A stretch of 64,000 nt of DNA from Janthinobacterium sp. 61 (GCF_002846335.1 NZ_PJMQ01000001.1:4464001-4528000), one strand, 5' to 3'; shown: positions 28,847-39,100, counted from the stretch's first letter. Numbers and translations: made by a program. Notes: a model not told the origin generated them from the letters alone.

Positions 28847-30306
28847 GGAGGATTCTTTGCATTCTTGTCGAGGAAAACGGCGGGCAGGAACAGCGCCAGG
28901 CAGCCCAGCAAACTCCACATCAAGGTGCTGGAGAACGAGACAAACATGGGAATCGCATTCAAGACCAGCACGATGACGATGAAGACCTTGGCGATGCCGC
29001 GGTGGCTCAGCTGGATATTCTGCACCTTGGCGCCGCCATGGAAGGCGGCGCCGAACCAGGCTGCCATCTGGTCATAGGCAACGGGTACGGAGCGCGACCA
29101 GGTCATTTCCTCGCTGGTGAGCTCCGCCGCCAGCTTGGTCTGTCCCTGCTCGAATTCATAGACGCGCGTGCTGTCGCCGACGGCCACCTTCCAGTTGAAG
29201 GCGCCTGCCGCGTACACGACCTGCGAGCCGTAGTCATACAGTTTGCGGTAGCTTGCGCCATCGAGCTTGCAGGTATCGGCGTCCAATGACGCCCAGTTGG
29301 GCCAGTTCGGCAGCACGTTCGAGCGCGACCAGCCATCGTCCGTTTCCACCAGCCAGAAGAAGCCGGCCCGCGCGTTGTACAGCAGGTACTCGTTCCACTC
29401 GCTGCCTTCATCGTCGGCGCGGCGCATCATGCCGATGACCGTGAAATCGACATTGCTGATCTTCGCGCTGGCGCCCAGCTCCAGCGTGATGTCAGCGTTG
29501 TCGTGCACCTGCTTGCCGATGGCCAGCACCTGCGCCTCCGGACCGCTGGCGTCGAGCTGCGCGTGGCAGGCAGGACACACCAGCTGCGCCGCCGCGCCAG
29601 GCACATATTGGATGCCGCTGCCGCAGGACGGGCAGTCGAGCGCGTCGAGCTTGCCGCGGTACTTGCCGGCGCTTTTGGCGATGGCGTCGTCGTCGCGCAG
29701 GAGCTGGCACTGCAAGCCGTCCAAGGTGACGGCGACGCCCTGGTAGACGACGGGTTGCGGGCCATCCGTGTAGTCAAGCGTGACAAAGCTGGCGTAGTTG
29801 CGGAAGTCCGCCACCTGGATGCGCCAGCCGGCGCCCACCTTGAACGGCAATTCACCCTGGCCGGCGATGCATTCGGCATTGCGGATCTCGGCCGCCGTAT
29901 AAGGCTCGCCGCAGATCGTGTAGCGCTTGCCCGGCGCCAGTTCGCCAAAGACGGGCAGGGCGTCTTGCGTGCTGCGCTCGCGCGTCAGGGTGTACAGGCC
30001 GGACGAGTCGCCCAGCCAGGCCGTGCTGGCGTCGTCGAACAGCAGATACCACTCGTTCCACGTGCCGGCGCTGTAGCGCTGCTGGATGCGGCCGACGACG
30101 GTAAAGTGCAAGCCATCGTGCACGCCGGCCGTGCCGATCTGGATCGGTGAATAGTCTTCCAGGACGGCCGACATCTTGCCCACGTCCCTGACGGAATCGG
30201 CGTCTTTGAGGATGGTGCTGTGGCAGTACTCGCACACGGCGAGCACGGAAGCGTGCGAGCGGAAGTGAACTTCCGCGCCGCAGCTGGGACAGGAAACAGT
30301 TTGCAT
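28843..30306 (-). CDS. Double DUF4178 protein with two zinc ribbons and C-terminal membrane hairpin
   Basis: A 487-residue protein built as a tandem duplication. CPSCG...CEYC (residues 6-29) and CPSCG...CPAC (about 225-248) are zinc-ribbon pairs. Each is followed by a DUF4178-type beta domain containing (T/S)xWNEYLLxx-like strands: GTWNEWYLLFDD and SEWNEYLLYNAR. Two hydrophobic helices near the C-terminus (VFIVIVLVLNAIPMF and LMWSLLGCLALFLPAVF) anchor it. DUF4178 genes are often found with DUF350, SPFH and polyamine genes, exactly as here. The molecular activity is not established. Confidence 0.83.
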   Translation of the reverse strand: MQTVSCPSCGAEVHFRSHASVLAVCEYCHSTILKDADSVRDVGKMSAVLEDYSPIQIGTAGVHDGLHFTVVGRIQQRYSAGTWNEWYLLFDDASTAWLGDSSGLYTLTRERSTQDALPVFGELAPGKRYTICGEPYTAAEIRNAECIAGQGELPFKVGAGWRIQVADFRNYASFVTLDYTDGPQPVVYQGVAVTLDGLQCQLLRDDDAIAKSAGKYRGKLDALDCPSCGSGIQYVPGAAAQLVCPACHAQLDASGPEAQVLAIGKQVHDNADITLELGASAKISNVDFTVIGMMRRADDEGSEWNEYLLYNARAGFFWLVETDDGWSRSNVLPNWPNWASLDADTCKLDGASYRKLYDYGSQVVYAAGAFNWKVAVGDSTRVYEFEQGQTKLAAELTSEEMTWSRSVPVAYDQMAAWFGAAFHGGAKVQNIQLSHRGIAKVFIVIVLVLNAIPMFVSFSSTLMWSLLGCLALFLPAVFLDKNAKNPP

Positions 30307-30316
30307 GCAGTCGCGC

Positions 30317-31363
30317 TTAGCCGATCAGTTTTTTCAGCAGTTCAGCCTTGGCGCCGTCGTAGTCGGCTGGCGAAATGAGGCCCTTGTCGAGCAAGCCTTT
30401 GAGTTTTTCCAGGCGCGCCTCGATCGGTTCTTCCGCGGGGGCCGGTGGCGCCGCAGGCGGTGCGGCCGGGGCAGGTGCCGGCTGCTGTAGCGCTCCGCCC
30501 ATGCTTTGCGCCATCACCTGGCCGATCGACAGCCCTGCACCGAGACCGGCGCCGATGCCGGCCATGCCGCCCTCGTTTTGCGCCGCCAGCGGGATCGCGT
30601 TGGCCACCTGGAATTTGGTAAAGCCACTCATCTTGTCGGCGCCCAGGCCGCCCTTCATGCCGGCCGAGATGCGCTCGTCGAGCGCCGCCTGCAATTCCTC
30701 GGGCAGGCTGATGCTGGCCACGTTGAATTCATCGAGGCCCACGCCATAGCGGGAAAACGCCTGCGCCAGGCCATCCTTGACTTCCTGCGCCATCAGCGCC
30801 TGGTTGGCCGCCATGTCGAGGAAGGGCACGTTGGCGCCGCCCAGCGAGCTGGCCATGCTGGACATCAAGATACCGCGCAACTGGTCTTCCACCTCGTCGC
30901 GCGTATAGACCTCGCGCGTGCCGCTGATCTCGGTGAAGAAGGTGCGGGCGTCGGCGATGCGGTACGAGTACATGCCGAAGGCGCGCACGCGGATCATGTC
31001 GAAATCCTTGTCGCGGATGGTGATCGGCTGCGGCGTGCCCCATTTGCGGCCTGTCTGCACGCGGGTGCTGAAGTAATACACATCCGATTTGAAGGGCGAG
31101 TCGAACAGCTTGTCCCAGTTTTTCAGGTTGGTAAGCAAGGGTAATGTTTGCGTCGTCAGCTTGTGCGTGCCGGGACCGAAGACGTCGGCGATCTTGCCTT
31201 CGTTGACGAAGACGGCGACCTGCGATTCGCGCACATTCAGGATGGCGCCATTCTGGATTTCGAAATCCTGCATGGGAAAACGCCAGGCCAGTACGCCTTC
31301 CGTCTCTTCGTTCCACTGCAGTACGTCGATAAACTGCTTCTTGATAAAGCTGCCGAGGCTCAT
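30317..31363 (-). CDS. SPFH/band-7 family protein with C-terminal SHOCT domain
   Basis: A 348-residue protein. The N-terminal SPFH domain (about residues 20-250, including VFGPGTHKLTTQTLPLL and VREVYTRDEVEDQLRG-like helices) is of the bacterial type once annotated as virion core protein. A Gly/Ala/Pro-rich linker follows. The last ~36 residues (LEKLKGLLDKGLISPADYD) are a SHOCT oligomerisation motif. ATG 31363 with AAGGATATCC upstream is chosen over longer readings. SPFH proteins form membrane microdomain scaffolds, so this is a likely platform for the island. Confidence 0.86.
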   Translation of the reverse strand: MSLGSFIKKQFIDVLQWNEETEGVLAWRFPMQDFEIQNGAILNVRESQVAVFVNEGKIADVFGPGTHKLTTQTLPLLTNLKNWDKLFDSPFKSDVYYFSTRVQTGRKWGTPQPITIRDKDFDMIRVRAFGMYSYRIADARTFFTEISGTREVYTRDEVEDQLRGILMSSMASSLGGANVPFLDMAANQALMAQEVKDGLAQAFSRYGVGLDEFNVASISLPEELQAALDERISAGMKGGLGADKMSGFTKFQVANAIPLAAQNEGGMAGIGAGLGAGLSIGQVMAQSMGGALQQPAPAPAAPPAAPPAPAEEPIEARLEKLKGLLDKGLISPADYDGAKAELLKKLIG

Positions 31364-31394
31364 GATGGATATCCTTGAATAAGATAAAGCGGTG

Positions 31395-31781
31395 TCAGGA
31401 AATGCAGGCGGCGTTGATGGCGCCGATCGACAGGGAAACGGCGCCCAGCAGGCCGCCGAAGGCGCTGTTGTTCGATTCGATCTGGTCCTTCGACATGCGC
31501 AGCAAGCGCGTGGTGACCACATAGGCGAGCAATTGCACCACCATGGCACCGAAGGCCCAGGCGAAGAATTGCTGGTAATCGGCCGTGTGCATCAGGGACG
31601 AGGCGATGGTGGCGGAAAAGCCCAGCAGGGCGCCGCCCAGCGACAGGGCCGCCGCGTGGTTGCCCTGGCGGATCAGCAGCACCTCGTTATACGGCGTGAC
31701 GCGCGTGTAGATGATAAAAAATACAATCAGCAGCCCGGCGGCCAGTAAAAGATGGATCAGATAGTTTAGGATGGCGGGCAC
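31395..31781 (-). CDS. DUF350 (YjfL-like) membrane protein
   Basis: A 128-residue protein of four hydrophobic helices. The sequence includes GNHAAALSLGGALLGFSATI and ends GAVSLSIGAINAACIS, typical of DUF350 proteins such as E. coli YjfL. It starts with GTG at 31781 after GAGGAA. It is the first gene of the leftward operon and lies only 59 bp from the divergent spermidine synthase start. Confidence 0.85.
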   Translation of the reverse strand: MPAILNYLIHLLLAAGLLIVFFIIYTRVTPYNEVLLIRQGNHAAALSLGGALLGFSATIASSLMHTADYQQFFAWAFGAMVVQLLAYVVTTRLLRMSKDQIESNNSAFGGLLGAVSLSIGAINAACIS

Positions 31782-31840
31782 GGCATTCCTCGCAATGAGT
31801 ATTTGATAACGTCAACGCATATTAGAACAAAAAAAGTCCA

Positions 31841-33352
31841 ATGAACAAAAAGATTCTGATTTTGTCCGTCTTCGTGGTCGCCTCCTGCGGCCTCGCGTAT
31901 GAGCTGATCGCCGGCGCCATGTCCAGCTACCTGCTTGGAGACTCCATCCTGCAGTTTTCCACCATCATTGGCTGTTACTTGTTTGCCATGGGTGTGGGTG
32001 CTCACTTTTCAAAGTATGTGCGGGACGATGACGTGCTCTCTCGCTTCGTCGACATCGAACTGGCCGTGGGCCTGATCGGTGGCCTGTCGGCCGCCATCCT
32101 GTTCATGACGTTTTCGTGGATGGCCGCGCCATTTCGCACCTTATTGTATGTGATGGTGTTCCTGATCGGCGCACTGGTCGGTATGGAAGTGCCACTGGTG
32201 ATGCGCGCCTTGAATTCGCGCCAGACGGAATTTTCTGAACTGGTCAGCCGCGTGCTCACCTTCGATTACCTGGGCGCGTTGGCCGTCTCGCTGCTGTTCC
32301 CGCTGGTGCTGTCACCGTACCTGGGACTGGTACGCACGGGCTTTTTGTTCGGCATGCTTAATGTTGGCGTGGGCCTGTGGACAATCTATGTGTTTCGCGC
32401 GGAGCTGAAGAACCTCACGGGGCGCTTCCTGCGCGCCTGCGCCGTGATGCTGGTACTGATCGCCGGCTTTGCCATGTCGGACCGCATGGTGGCCTGGGGC
32501 GAACACGGCCTGTTCGGCGACCAGATCGTGTATTCCACCACCACGCCCTACCAGCGTCTGGTGATCACGCGCTGGAAGGACGATACGCGTTTATACATCA
32601 ATGGCAACCTGCAGTTTTCCTCGCGCGACGAGTACCGCTACCACGAGGCGCTGGTGCATCCCGTGCTGGAAGCCTTGCCGTGGGCACGCCGCGTGCTGGT
32701 GCTGGGCGGCGGCGATGGCCTGGCGCTGCGCGAGATCCTGCGCTATCCGAATATCGAACACGTCACCGTGGTCGACCTCGACCCCGCCATGACGGGCGCG
32801 TTTACTACGCGCCCGGAACTGGCCAAGTTGAATAACAGCTCGTTCTCGGACAAGCGTGTCACCGTCGTCAATGCCGATGCCGCCGTCTGGCTGCGTAACA
32901 ACGCCGACATGTTCGATGCGGCCATCGTCGATTTCCCCGATCCGTCCAGCTTCGCGCTCGGTAAACTGTACTCTGTTCCCTTCTATGATCTGGTGAAAAA
33001 GCACTTGGCGGCCAAAGGCCTGATGGTGGTGCAATCGACGTCGCCCTTCTTTGCTCCGCATGCCTACTGGACCATCAATTCGACCTTGCGCGAAGTGGGC
33101 ATGCGCACCTGGCCCTACCACGCCTACGTGCCCTCGTTCGGCGAATGGGGGTTTATCCTGGCTTCACCCCAGCTCGACTACACACCGCCGACGAAGTACC
33201 GCCTGCCGATGCGCTACCTGAATGCGGACACCACGCGCGAAATGTTCATCTTCCCCCCTGACATGCAGCCGCTGCCGATGGCGCCGAATCGCTTGAATAC
33301 CCAGTCGCTCGTGCATGAATTCGAGCAGGACTGGAACCGGGTGATCCGCTGA
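31841..33352 (+). CDS. speE: Membrane-embedded polyamine aminopropyltransferase (spermidine synthase)
   Basis: A 503-residue fusion-type protein. About seven N-terminal helices (residues 1-215) precede a cytosolic aminopropyltransferase domain. VLVLGGGDGLALREIL is the decarboxylated-SAM site, and IVDFPDPSSFALGKLYS carries the acidic catalytic loop. It transfers aminopropyl from decarboxylated SAM to putrescine. Membrane anchoring distinguishes it from housekeeping SpeE and fits delivery of spermidine to or near the envelope. Its stop overlaps the next start (TGATG). Confidence 0.9.
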   Translation: MNKKILILSVFVVASCGLAYELIAGAMSSYLLGDSILQFSTIIGCYLFAMGVGAHFSKYVRDDDVLSRFVDIELAVGLIGGLSAAILFMTFSWMAAPFRTLLYVMVFLIGALVGMEVPLVMRALNSRQTEFSELVSRVLTFDYLGALAVSLLFPLVLSPYLGLVRTGFLFGMLNVGVGLWTIYVFRAELKNLTGRFLRACAVMLVLIAGFAMSDRMVAWGEHGLFGDQIVYSTTTPYQRLVITRWKDDTRLYINGNLQFSSRDEYRYHEALVHPVLEALPWARRVLVLGGGDGLALREILRYPNIEHVTVVDLDPAMTGAFTTRPELAKLNNSSFSDKRVTVVNADAAVWLRNNADMFDAAIVDFPDPSSFALGKLYSVPFYDLVKKHLAAKGLMVVQSTSPFFAPHAYWTINSTLREVGMRTWPYHAYVPSFGEWGFILASPQLDYTPPTKYRLPMRYLNADTTREMFIFPPDMQPLPMAPNRLNTQSLVHEFEQDWNRVIR

Positions 33353-34971
33353 TGCAGCGCCGTTCCTTCATGCTGTGGGCCGCCGGCGGCACGGCGGCAG
33401 CCGCAGCTGGCATCGGCAGCATCACCGCGTATCTGCGCTGGCAGGAAATCACGCCGACAGTGCTGTATCCGGGCCGCAGCGAAGGACACTATCTTCGCGA
33501 TCGCAAGGCATTGCCAGCGCCTACCCGAACGCTGACGACCGATGTCGCCATCCTTGGTTCCGGCATCGCCGGCCTGACGGCTGCCTGGCGCCTGAACAAG
33601 CTTGGGCACCGGGATTTCCTGATGATCGACGGCCCCCAGCCCTACGGCAACGCGGCCGGAGGCCATTTCGGCGACCTGGCCTATCCGACCGGTGGCCATT
33701 ATTTGCCGTTGCCCTCGCCCGAATCGATCCATGTGCGTGAGATCCTGTTCGACCTGGGGATCATTCAACGCGACCCGATGGCGGAAAAGCCGACCTACGA
33801 CGAGCGCTATATTCTGCACGCGCCCGAGGAACGATTGCTGTTCAATGGCCAGTGGCAGGATGGCTTCATTCCCACCGAAGGCGTGCCGCCGGCGGAACTG
33901 GCGCAGCACCAGCGCTTCTTTGCGCAGGTGGCGCAGCTGCGCCAGGCGCGCGGCAACGATGGCAAGCGCGTGTTTGTCTTTCCCACCGTGGAATCGTCGC
34001 AAGACCCAGCCTGGCAGGCGCTCGACAACATCAGCTTGAAGACCTGGATGGAGCAGCACGGCTATACCTCGCCCACCTTGCACTGGTATTTGAATTACTG
34101 CTGCCGCGACGACTACGGCACGCGCTACGACCAGGTCTCGGCCTGGGCCGGCCTGCATTACTACTGCAGCCGCTGGGGGCAGGCGGCCAATGCCGGTAAC
34201 GGCGCCTGGCTGACCTGGCCCGGTGGCATGCAACCCGTGGCCACGGCCATGGAAAAGACCTCCGGCGTCGAACGCCATGCGGGTACGGTGATCTCCGTCA
34301 CCACCACGACTGATGGTGTGGAAGCGCTGTGTTTTGAACTGGTCGACGGCCAGCCGCGCACTTACCTGGTCAAGGCACGCAAGGCCATCTGTGCCATGCC
34401 ACTGTATGTGGCGGCGCGCGTGGTGAACAACATCGCCGACTACGGCTTCGACGCGAAACGCCATACGCCCGCCTATGCGCCATGGATGGTGGCCAACTTC
34501 CTGCTCAAGCGCTTTCCCGACGAACTGCCGCATGCGCCGCTCTGCTGGGACAACGTGGTGTACCAGGAGCCTGGCCTCGGCTATGTCGTCTCCACGCACC
34601 AGGATATCCGCGTGCGCCCGCCCGAGAAAACTGTCTTCAGCGCCTACGTGGCCCTGTCCGACCGCACGCCGCAGGAAGCGCGCAAGTGGCTCGACACGGC
34701 CAGTTCCGAGGAATTGCTGGCGCTGGCCAGCGTCGACCTGAAAACGGCGTATGGGCGCGATTTTGCCAGCTGCGTCGAACGCGTCGACATTACCGTGCGC
34801 GGCCATGCGATGGCCGCGCCGTTGCCGGGATTTCGCAGCAATGCGGGGCTGAAGGCGCTGCGTGAACACGACGGCGCGATCCTGTTCGCGCATGCCGATT
34901 TGTCCGGCTTTTCCGTGTTCGAGGAGGCGGCGTGGTGGGGTGACAGGGCGGCGCGGCTGGCGGTGAAATGA
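33352..34971 (+). CDS. FAD-dependent amine-oxidase-like protein with Tat-type leader
   Basis: A 539-residue flavoprotein. The N-terminus MQRRSFMLWAAGGTAAAAAG has an RR motif and hydrophobic core, consistent with twin-arginine export or a membrane anchor. DVAILGSGIAGLTAAWRLNK is the FAD fold of the flavin amine oxidase superfamily, and a conserved C-terminal FAD contact lies near GAILFAHADLSGFSVFEEA. It is coupled to the spermidine synthase gene, so a polyamine or polyamine adduct is a reasonable but unproven substrate. Confidence 0.78.
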   Translation: MQRRSFMLWAAGGTAAAAAGIGSITAYLRWQEITPTVLYPGRSEGHYLRDRKALPAPTRTLTTDVAILGSGIAGLTAAWRLNKLGHRDFLMIDGPQPYGNAAGGHFGDLAYPTGGHYLPLPSPESIHVREILFDLGIIQRDPMAEKPTYDERYILHAPEERLLFNGQWQDGFIPTEGVPPAELAQHQRFFAQVAQLRQARGNDGKRVFVFPTVESSQDPAWQALDNISLKTWMEQHGYTSPTLHWYLNYCCRDDYGTRYDQVSAWAGLHYYCSRWGQAANAGNGAWLTWPGGMQPVATAMEKTSGVERHAGTVISVTTTTDGVEALCFELVDGQPRTYLVKARKAICAMPLYVAARVVNNIADYGFDAKRHTPAYAPWMVANFLLKRFPDELPHAPLCWDNVVYQEPGLGYVVSTHQDIRVRPPEKTVFSAYVALSDRTPQEARKWLDTASSEELLALASVDLKTAYGRDFASCVERVDITVRGHAMAAPLPGFRSNAGLKALREHDGAILFAHADLSGFSVFEEAAWWGDRAARLAVK

Positions 34972-34996
34972 AAAAAGGCCGGCGCAAGCGCCGGCC
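34971..34996 (-). terminator. Terminator of the chvE-gguAB operon
   Basis: On the minus strand GGCCGGCGC-tt-GCGCCGGCC is followed by six T. It lies 26 bp beyond the gguB stop and abuts the end of the convergent flavoprotein gene. Confidence 0.85.
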
Positions 34997-35021
34997 AGAG
35001 CCCCCTAAGGCTCGAACCGGT

Positions 35022-36233
35022 CTACTTGTTCTTGTTGATCACGTCGATAAAGACGGCGGCCAGCAGCACCAGCCCCTTGATCACCTGCTGGTAGTCGATG
35101 CCGATGCCCATGATGGACATACCGTTGTTCATCACGCCCATGATGAAGGCGCCGATGACGGCCCCCATCACCTTGCCCACGCCACCCGAGGCCGAGGCGC
35201 CGCCGATGAAGCAGGCGGCGATCACGTCCAGCTCGAAACCCGTGCCTGCCTTCGGTGTGGCCGTGTTCAGGCGCGCTGCGAAGATCAGGCCCGCCAGCGC
35301 GGCCAGCATGCCCATGTTGACGAAAGTGTAGAAGCTGACCCGTTCCGTCTTGATGCCGGACAGGCGCGCCGCCTTTTCGTTGCCGCCCACGGCATATACG
35401 CGGCGGCCCAGCACGGTGCGGTTGGTAATGAAGGTGTAGGCGACGATGAGCAGGGACATCACGGCCAGCACGTTGGGGAAGCCGCGGTACGAAGCCAGAA
35501 GGTAGCTGAAATACACCATCACGGCGGCGAAGATGCCGTTTTTCAGCAGGAAGAAGGCGCGCGGCTCGTTCTCCATGCCGTGCCTGAGTTGCTTGGCGCG
35601 GCTGCGCAGCGAGGTGATGATCAGCGCCGCGGCGGCGATCACGCCCAGCAGCAGCGATAGGCCGCGCAGATTCTCTCCGCCGAACGGGTCGGGCAGGAAG
35701 CCCGAGCTGAGCATCTGGAAGCCTTCCGGGAAGGGACCGACCGACTGGCCAGCCAGCAGCGCCAGGGTCAGGCCCTTGAATACCAGCATGCCGGCCAGGG
35801 TGACGATGAAGGACGGGATTTTAAAGAAGGCGACAAAATATCCTTGCGCGCCGCCGATCACGGCGCCAGCCAGCAGACAGAGTATGCTGGCGGCGACAAA
35901 ATTCATGTGGTAGTTGACGATCAGGACGGCCGCCAGCGCGCCGACGAAGCCGACCACCGAGCCAACGGACAAATCGATATGGCCGGCCACGATAACCATC
36001 AGCATGCCCAGCGCCATGATGACGATGTAGCTGTTTTGCAGCACCAGGTTGGTGAGATTGAGCGGCTGCATCAGGGTGCCGTCGGTCATGTACTGGAAAA
36101 AGCCCATGATGACGATCAGGGAGAGCAGCATGCCGTAGTCGCGCATATTGTTCTTCAAAAAACCAGCATAGCTCTTGCCGGCCGGCGCGGTGGTGGTGCC
36201 TGCCGCTGCCCCCGCTGTCAGTTTATTGTCCAT
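35022..36233 (-). CDS. gguB: Multiple-sugar ABC transporter permease (GguB/MmsB)
   Basis: A 403-residue inner-membrane permease of the CUT2 (ribose/xylose) class with about ten helices. [20 protein letters not shown] is the hallmark helix. [20 protein letters not shown] is the ATPase-coupling loop, and [20 protein letters not shown] follows. ATG 36233 with CGGAGAAAA fits better than an upstream alternative. It overlaps the gguA stop by about 11 bp. With GguA and ChvE it forms a monosaccharide importer. Confidence 0.9.
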   Translation of the reverse strand: MDNKLTAGAAAGTTTAPAGKSYAGFLKNNMRDYGMLLSLIVIMGFFQYMTDGTLMQPLNLTNLVLQNSYIVIMALGMLMVIVAGHIDLSVGSVVGFVGALAAVLIVNYHMNFVAASILCLLAGAVIGGAQGYFVAFFKIPSFIVTLAGMLVFKGLTLALLAGQSVGPFPEGFQMLSSGFLPDPFGGENLRGLSLLLGVIAAAALIITSLRSRAKQLRHGMENEPRAFFLLKNGIFAAVMVYFSYLLASYRGFPNVLAVMSLLIVAYTFITNRTVLGRRVYAVGGNEKAARLSGIKTERVSFYTFVNMGMLAALAGLIFAARLNTATPKAGTGFELDVIAACFIGGASASGGVGKVMGAVIGAFIMGVMNNGMSIMGIGIDYQQVIKGLVLLAAVFIDVINKNK

Positions 36234-37764
36234 TGTTTTCTCCGTGTGTAACGATTGCGCGCATGATTCGCTCCTGCGATGCTTCTGCTGCGCTGAGTTC
36301 TGCCGCAAAGCGGCCTTCGTTCATGACATAGATCCGGTCGCACATGCCCAGCAATTCCGGCATTTCCGAGGAAATCATGATGATGCATTTGCCTTCGGCA
36401 GCCAGCTCGCTGATGATGCTGTAGATCTCGTATTTGGCGCCCACGTCGATGCCGCGGCTCGGTTCATCGAGGATGAGGATGTCGGGACGCGAGAACAGCC
36501 ACTTCGCCAGCACCACTTTCTGCTGGTTGCCGCCGGACAGGTTGACCACCTTTTGCAGGATGCTCGAGCAGCGGATTTTGAGCTTGCGGCGGAACTCGTC
36601 GGCCACGCCAAACTCGCGCGCCTCGTCGATGACCGTGCGCGTCGACACCGCGTCCAGGTTGGCCAGGCTGGTGTTTTTCTTGATGTCTTCCTCGAGGATC
36701 AGGCCCAGGCCCTTGCGGTCTTCCGTGACATACGCGAGGCCGTGGGCGATGGCCTTGCCGATGGTGCTGACGTCGATTTCCTGGCCATTCTTGAGCACCG
36801 TGCCGCTGATGCGCTGGCCGTAGGCGCGCCCGAAAATGCTCATCGCCAGTTCCGTGCGCCCGGATCCCATCAAGCCGGCGATGCCGATGATTTCCCCCTT
36901 TTTGGCATGCATGCTGATGCCCTTGATGACGGGGCGGTCGGCATGCTCGGGATGGAAGACGCGCCAGTCGCGCACTTCGAAAATGGTCTCGCCGATGGTG
37001 GGCGTGCGCGGGGGATAGCGGTCGGCCATCTCGCGCCCGACCATTTTTTCGATGATGCGGTCTTCGCTGACCGGTTCGACTCGGCAGTCGAAACTGTCGA
37101 CCGTGTTCCCGTCGCGCAGCACCGTGATGGCATCGGCGACCCGTGAAATTTCATTGAGCTTGTGCGAAATCAGGATCGATGCGATGCCCTGGCGTTTCAG
37201 CTCCAGCAGCAAATCGAGCAGGGCCGCGCTGTCGCTTTCATTCAGGCTGGCAGTCGGTTCGTCGAGGATCAGGAGCTTGACGTCCTTGCACAGCGCCTTG
37301 GCGATTTCAATCAACTGCTGCTTGCCCACGCCCAGATTGGTGATCAGGGTGTCGGGCGACTCCTTCAGTCCGACCTTGCGCAACAGTTCGCGCGTCTTCG
37401 TTTGCGCGTATTCCCAGTCGATAACGCCCATGCGGGCCGGCTCGTTGCCGAGAAAGATATTCTCGGCAATCGATAGCAGGGGCACTAGCGCCAGTTCCTG
37501 GTGGATGATGATGATGCCGATTTCTTCGCTGTCCTTGATGCCGCGGAAGTGCCGCGTCTGGCCCAGGTAATCGATGTCGCCCGTATAGCTGCCATGGCCG
37601 TAGACGCCGCTCAGCACTTTCATCAGGGTCGATTTGCCGGCGCCGTTTTCGCCGACGATGGCGTGGATCTCGCCGCTGCGTACCCGCAGGTTGACATTGT
37701 CGAGCGCAACGACGCCCGGGAATGTTTTGCGTATCCCGCGCATTTCCAGGATAGTGTTCGTCAT
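36223..37764 (-). CDS. gguA: Multiple-sugar ABC transporter ATPase (GguA/MmsA)
   Basis: A 513-residue protein with two fused ABC domains. The first has Walker [17 protein letters not shown] and Walker [14 protein letters not shown]. The second has the degenerate [11 protein letters not shown] typical of CUT2 ATPases but an intact signature [17 protein letters not shown] and [14 protein letters not shown]. It starts at ATG 37764 after GAGAGG. Confidence 0.92.
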   Translation of the reverse strand: MTNTILEMRGIRKTFPGVVALDNVNLRVRSGEIHAIVGENGAGKSTLMKVLSGVYGHGSYTGDIDYLGQTRHFRGIKDSEEIGIIIIHQELALVPLLSIAENIFLGNEPARMGVIDWEYAQTKTRELLRKVGLKESPDTLITNLGVGKQQLIEIAKALCKDVKLLILDEPTASLNESDSAALLDLLLELKRQGIASILISHKLNEISRVADAITVLRDGNTVDSFDCRVEPVSEDRIIEKMVGREMADRYPPRTPTIGETIFEVRDWRVFHPEHADRPVIKGISMHAKKGEIIGIAGLMGSGRTELAMSIFGRAYGQRISGTVLKNGQEIDVSTIGKAIAHGLAYVTEDRKGLGLILEEDIKKNTSLANLDAVSTRTVIDEAREFGVADEFRRKLKIRCSSILQKVVNLSGGNQQKVVLAKWLFSRPDILILDEPSRGIDVGAKYEIYSIISELAAEGKCIIMISSEMPELLGMCDRIYVMNEGRFAAELSAAEASQERIMRAIVTHGENNGQ

Positions 37765-37844
37765 ATAACCTCTCTGGCACGGCCGCACGTTTTCGGCATC
37801 GGTCGTGCGGCAGTCTTGTTCTGGATATTGCATGAAGCGAAAGA

Positions 37845-37859
37845 CCCGGCAGCGCCGGG
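37845..37859 (-). other. Intercistronic hairpin between chvE and gguA
   Basis: A CCCGGC-agc-GCCGGG stem directly after chvE on the minus strand with a short CTTTC tail. It likely lets the binding protein be made in excess over the ATPase. Confidence 0.45.
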
Positions 37860-37878
37860 CCTTCAGTACCGTCGATGC

Positions 37879-38955
37879 TTATTTCACTTGCGCTTCCGTG
37901 TAGTAGCCGCTGCCGGTGACGAGCACCTGCTTCCAGTTCGCCTTGTCGACGGTGACGGGTTTGAGCAGGTACGATGGAACCACCTTGACGCCGTTGTTAT
38001 AGGTCTTGGTATCGTTGACGGTCGGCGTCTTGCCGCCCATCATCGCGTCGACCATATTCGCCGTCACCTTGGCCAGTTCGCGCGTGTCCTTGAACACGGT
38101 CGACGCCTGTTCGCCCCGGATAATCGATTTTACCGACGGGATTTCCGCATCCTGGCCCGTCACGACGGGGAAGGGCTGTTTCGGCGTGCCGTAGCCGACC
38201 CCCTTGAGCGAGGACAGGATGCCGATGCTCAAGCCGTCATACGGCGACAGCACAGCATCGACACGCGCATTGCCATAGTAGGCGCTGAGCAGGTTATCCA
38301 TGCGGGCCTGCGCCACGGCGCCATCCCAGCGCAGGGTGGCGACCTTTTCCATGCCCATCTGCTTCGAGCGCACCACCAGCTTGCCGCTGTCGATGTAGGG
38401 TTTCAGGACCGACAGCGCGCCGTTGTAGAAGAAGTGCGCATTGTTGTCGTCAGCCGAACCGCCGAACAGTTCGATATTGAACGGACCCTTGCCTTCCTTG
38501 AGTTTCAGCGCCGATTCGATATAGCCCGCTTGCAGCACGCCGACCTGGAAGTTGTCGAAGGTGGCGTAGTAATCGATGTTTTTCGTGCCGCGGATCAGAC
38601 GGTCATATGAGATGACCTTGATGCCCTTGTCGGCCGCCTTTTGCAGCACGTTCGACAAGGTGGTACCGTCGATGGCGGCGATCACCAGCACCTTGGCGCC
38701 CTTGGTGATCATGTTTTCCACTTGCGCCAGCTGGTTCGGGATATCGTCGTCGGCAAACTGCAAGTCTGTCTTGTAGCCGCGCTCCTTGAATACCTTGACC
38801 ATGTTGTCGCCGTCGGCGATCCAGCGCATGGACGACTTGGTCGGCATCGAGATGCCGATCGCGCCCTTGTCGGCGGCGCTTGCCACAGGCATTACTGCCA
38901 TGCCGGAGATGGCCAGCGCCAGGCTCGCGGTCAGCATTTTCATTGTTGTTTTCAT
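37879..38955 (-). CDS. chvE: ChvE-type periplasmic monosaccharide-binding protein
   Basis: A 358-residue protein whose signal ends at ASA-A ([21 protein letters not shown]). [20 protein letters not shown] is the family start. [19 protein letters not shown] and SPYDGLSIG are cleft motifs shared with ChvE/GbpA, which bind glucose, galactose, arabinose and xylose. GGAG lies seven bases before ATG 38955. It is the first gene of the operon, divergent from xylX. Confidence 0.9.
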   Translation of the reverse strand: MKTTMKMLTASLALAISGMAVMPVASAADKGAIGISMPTKSSMRWIADGDNMVKVFKERGYKTDLQFADDDIPNQLAQVENMITKGAKVLVIAAIDGTTLSNVLQKAADKGIKVISYDRLIRGTKNIDYYATFDNFQVGVLQAGYIESALKLKEGKGPFNIELFGGSADDNNAHFFYNGALSVLKPYIDSGKLVVRSKQMGMEKVATLRWDGAVAQARMDNLLSAYYGNARVDAVLSPYDGLSIGILSSLKGVGYGTPKQPFPVVTGQDAEIPSVKSIIRGEQASTVFKDTRELAKVTANMVDAMMGGKTPTVNDTKTYNNGVKVVPSYLLKPVTVDKANWKQVLVTGSGYYTEAQVK

Positions 38956-39072
38956 TTCAGGTCTCCACCGTCTTCGATAGTTGAATGTGCCAGGGCCGTC
39001 GTCCAGTGGGGCGGGCTCTGTGCGAATGGCCGATTGCAGGCCACGGCTGATACTAGTTTGTCCATCCATCCC

Positions 39073-39100
39073 TCACCAATCACTTTTTTCGCATTGGTGA
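39073..39100. promoter_or_regulatory. Inverted repeat in chvE-xylX divergent region, site 1
   Basis: TCACCAAT-N12-ATTGGTGA, a perfect 8-bp arm palindrome with a 20-bp centre-to-centre repeat. It is placed as an operator candidate for chvE. Confidence 0.5.

Noticed and set aside
33214..34893. Long antisense frame opposite the Tat flavoprotein gene
   Set aside because: The composition is Arg/His/Ala-rich with no family motif; the sense frame has clear FAD signatures.
36834..36866. Second nucleotide sites of GguA and XylG looked mutated (GSGRTE, GAGRTE)
   Set aside because: This degeneracy is normal for CUT2 sugar ATPases, so it is not a lesion.
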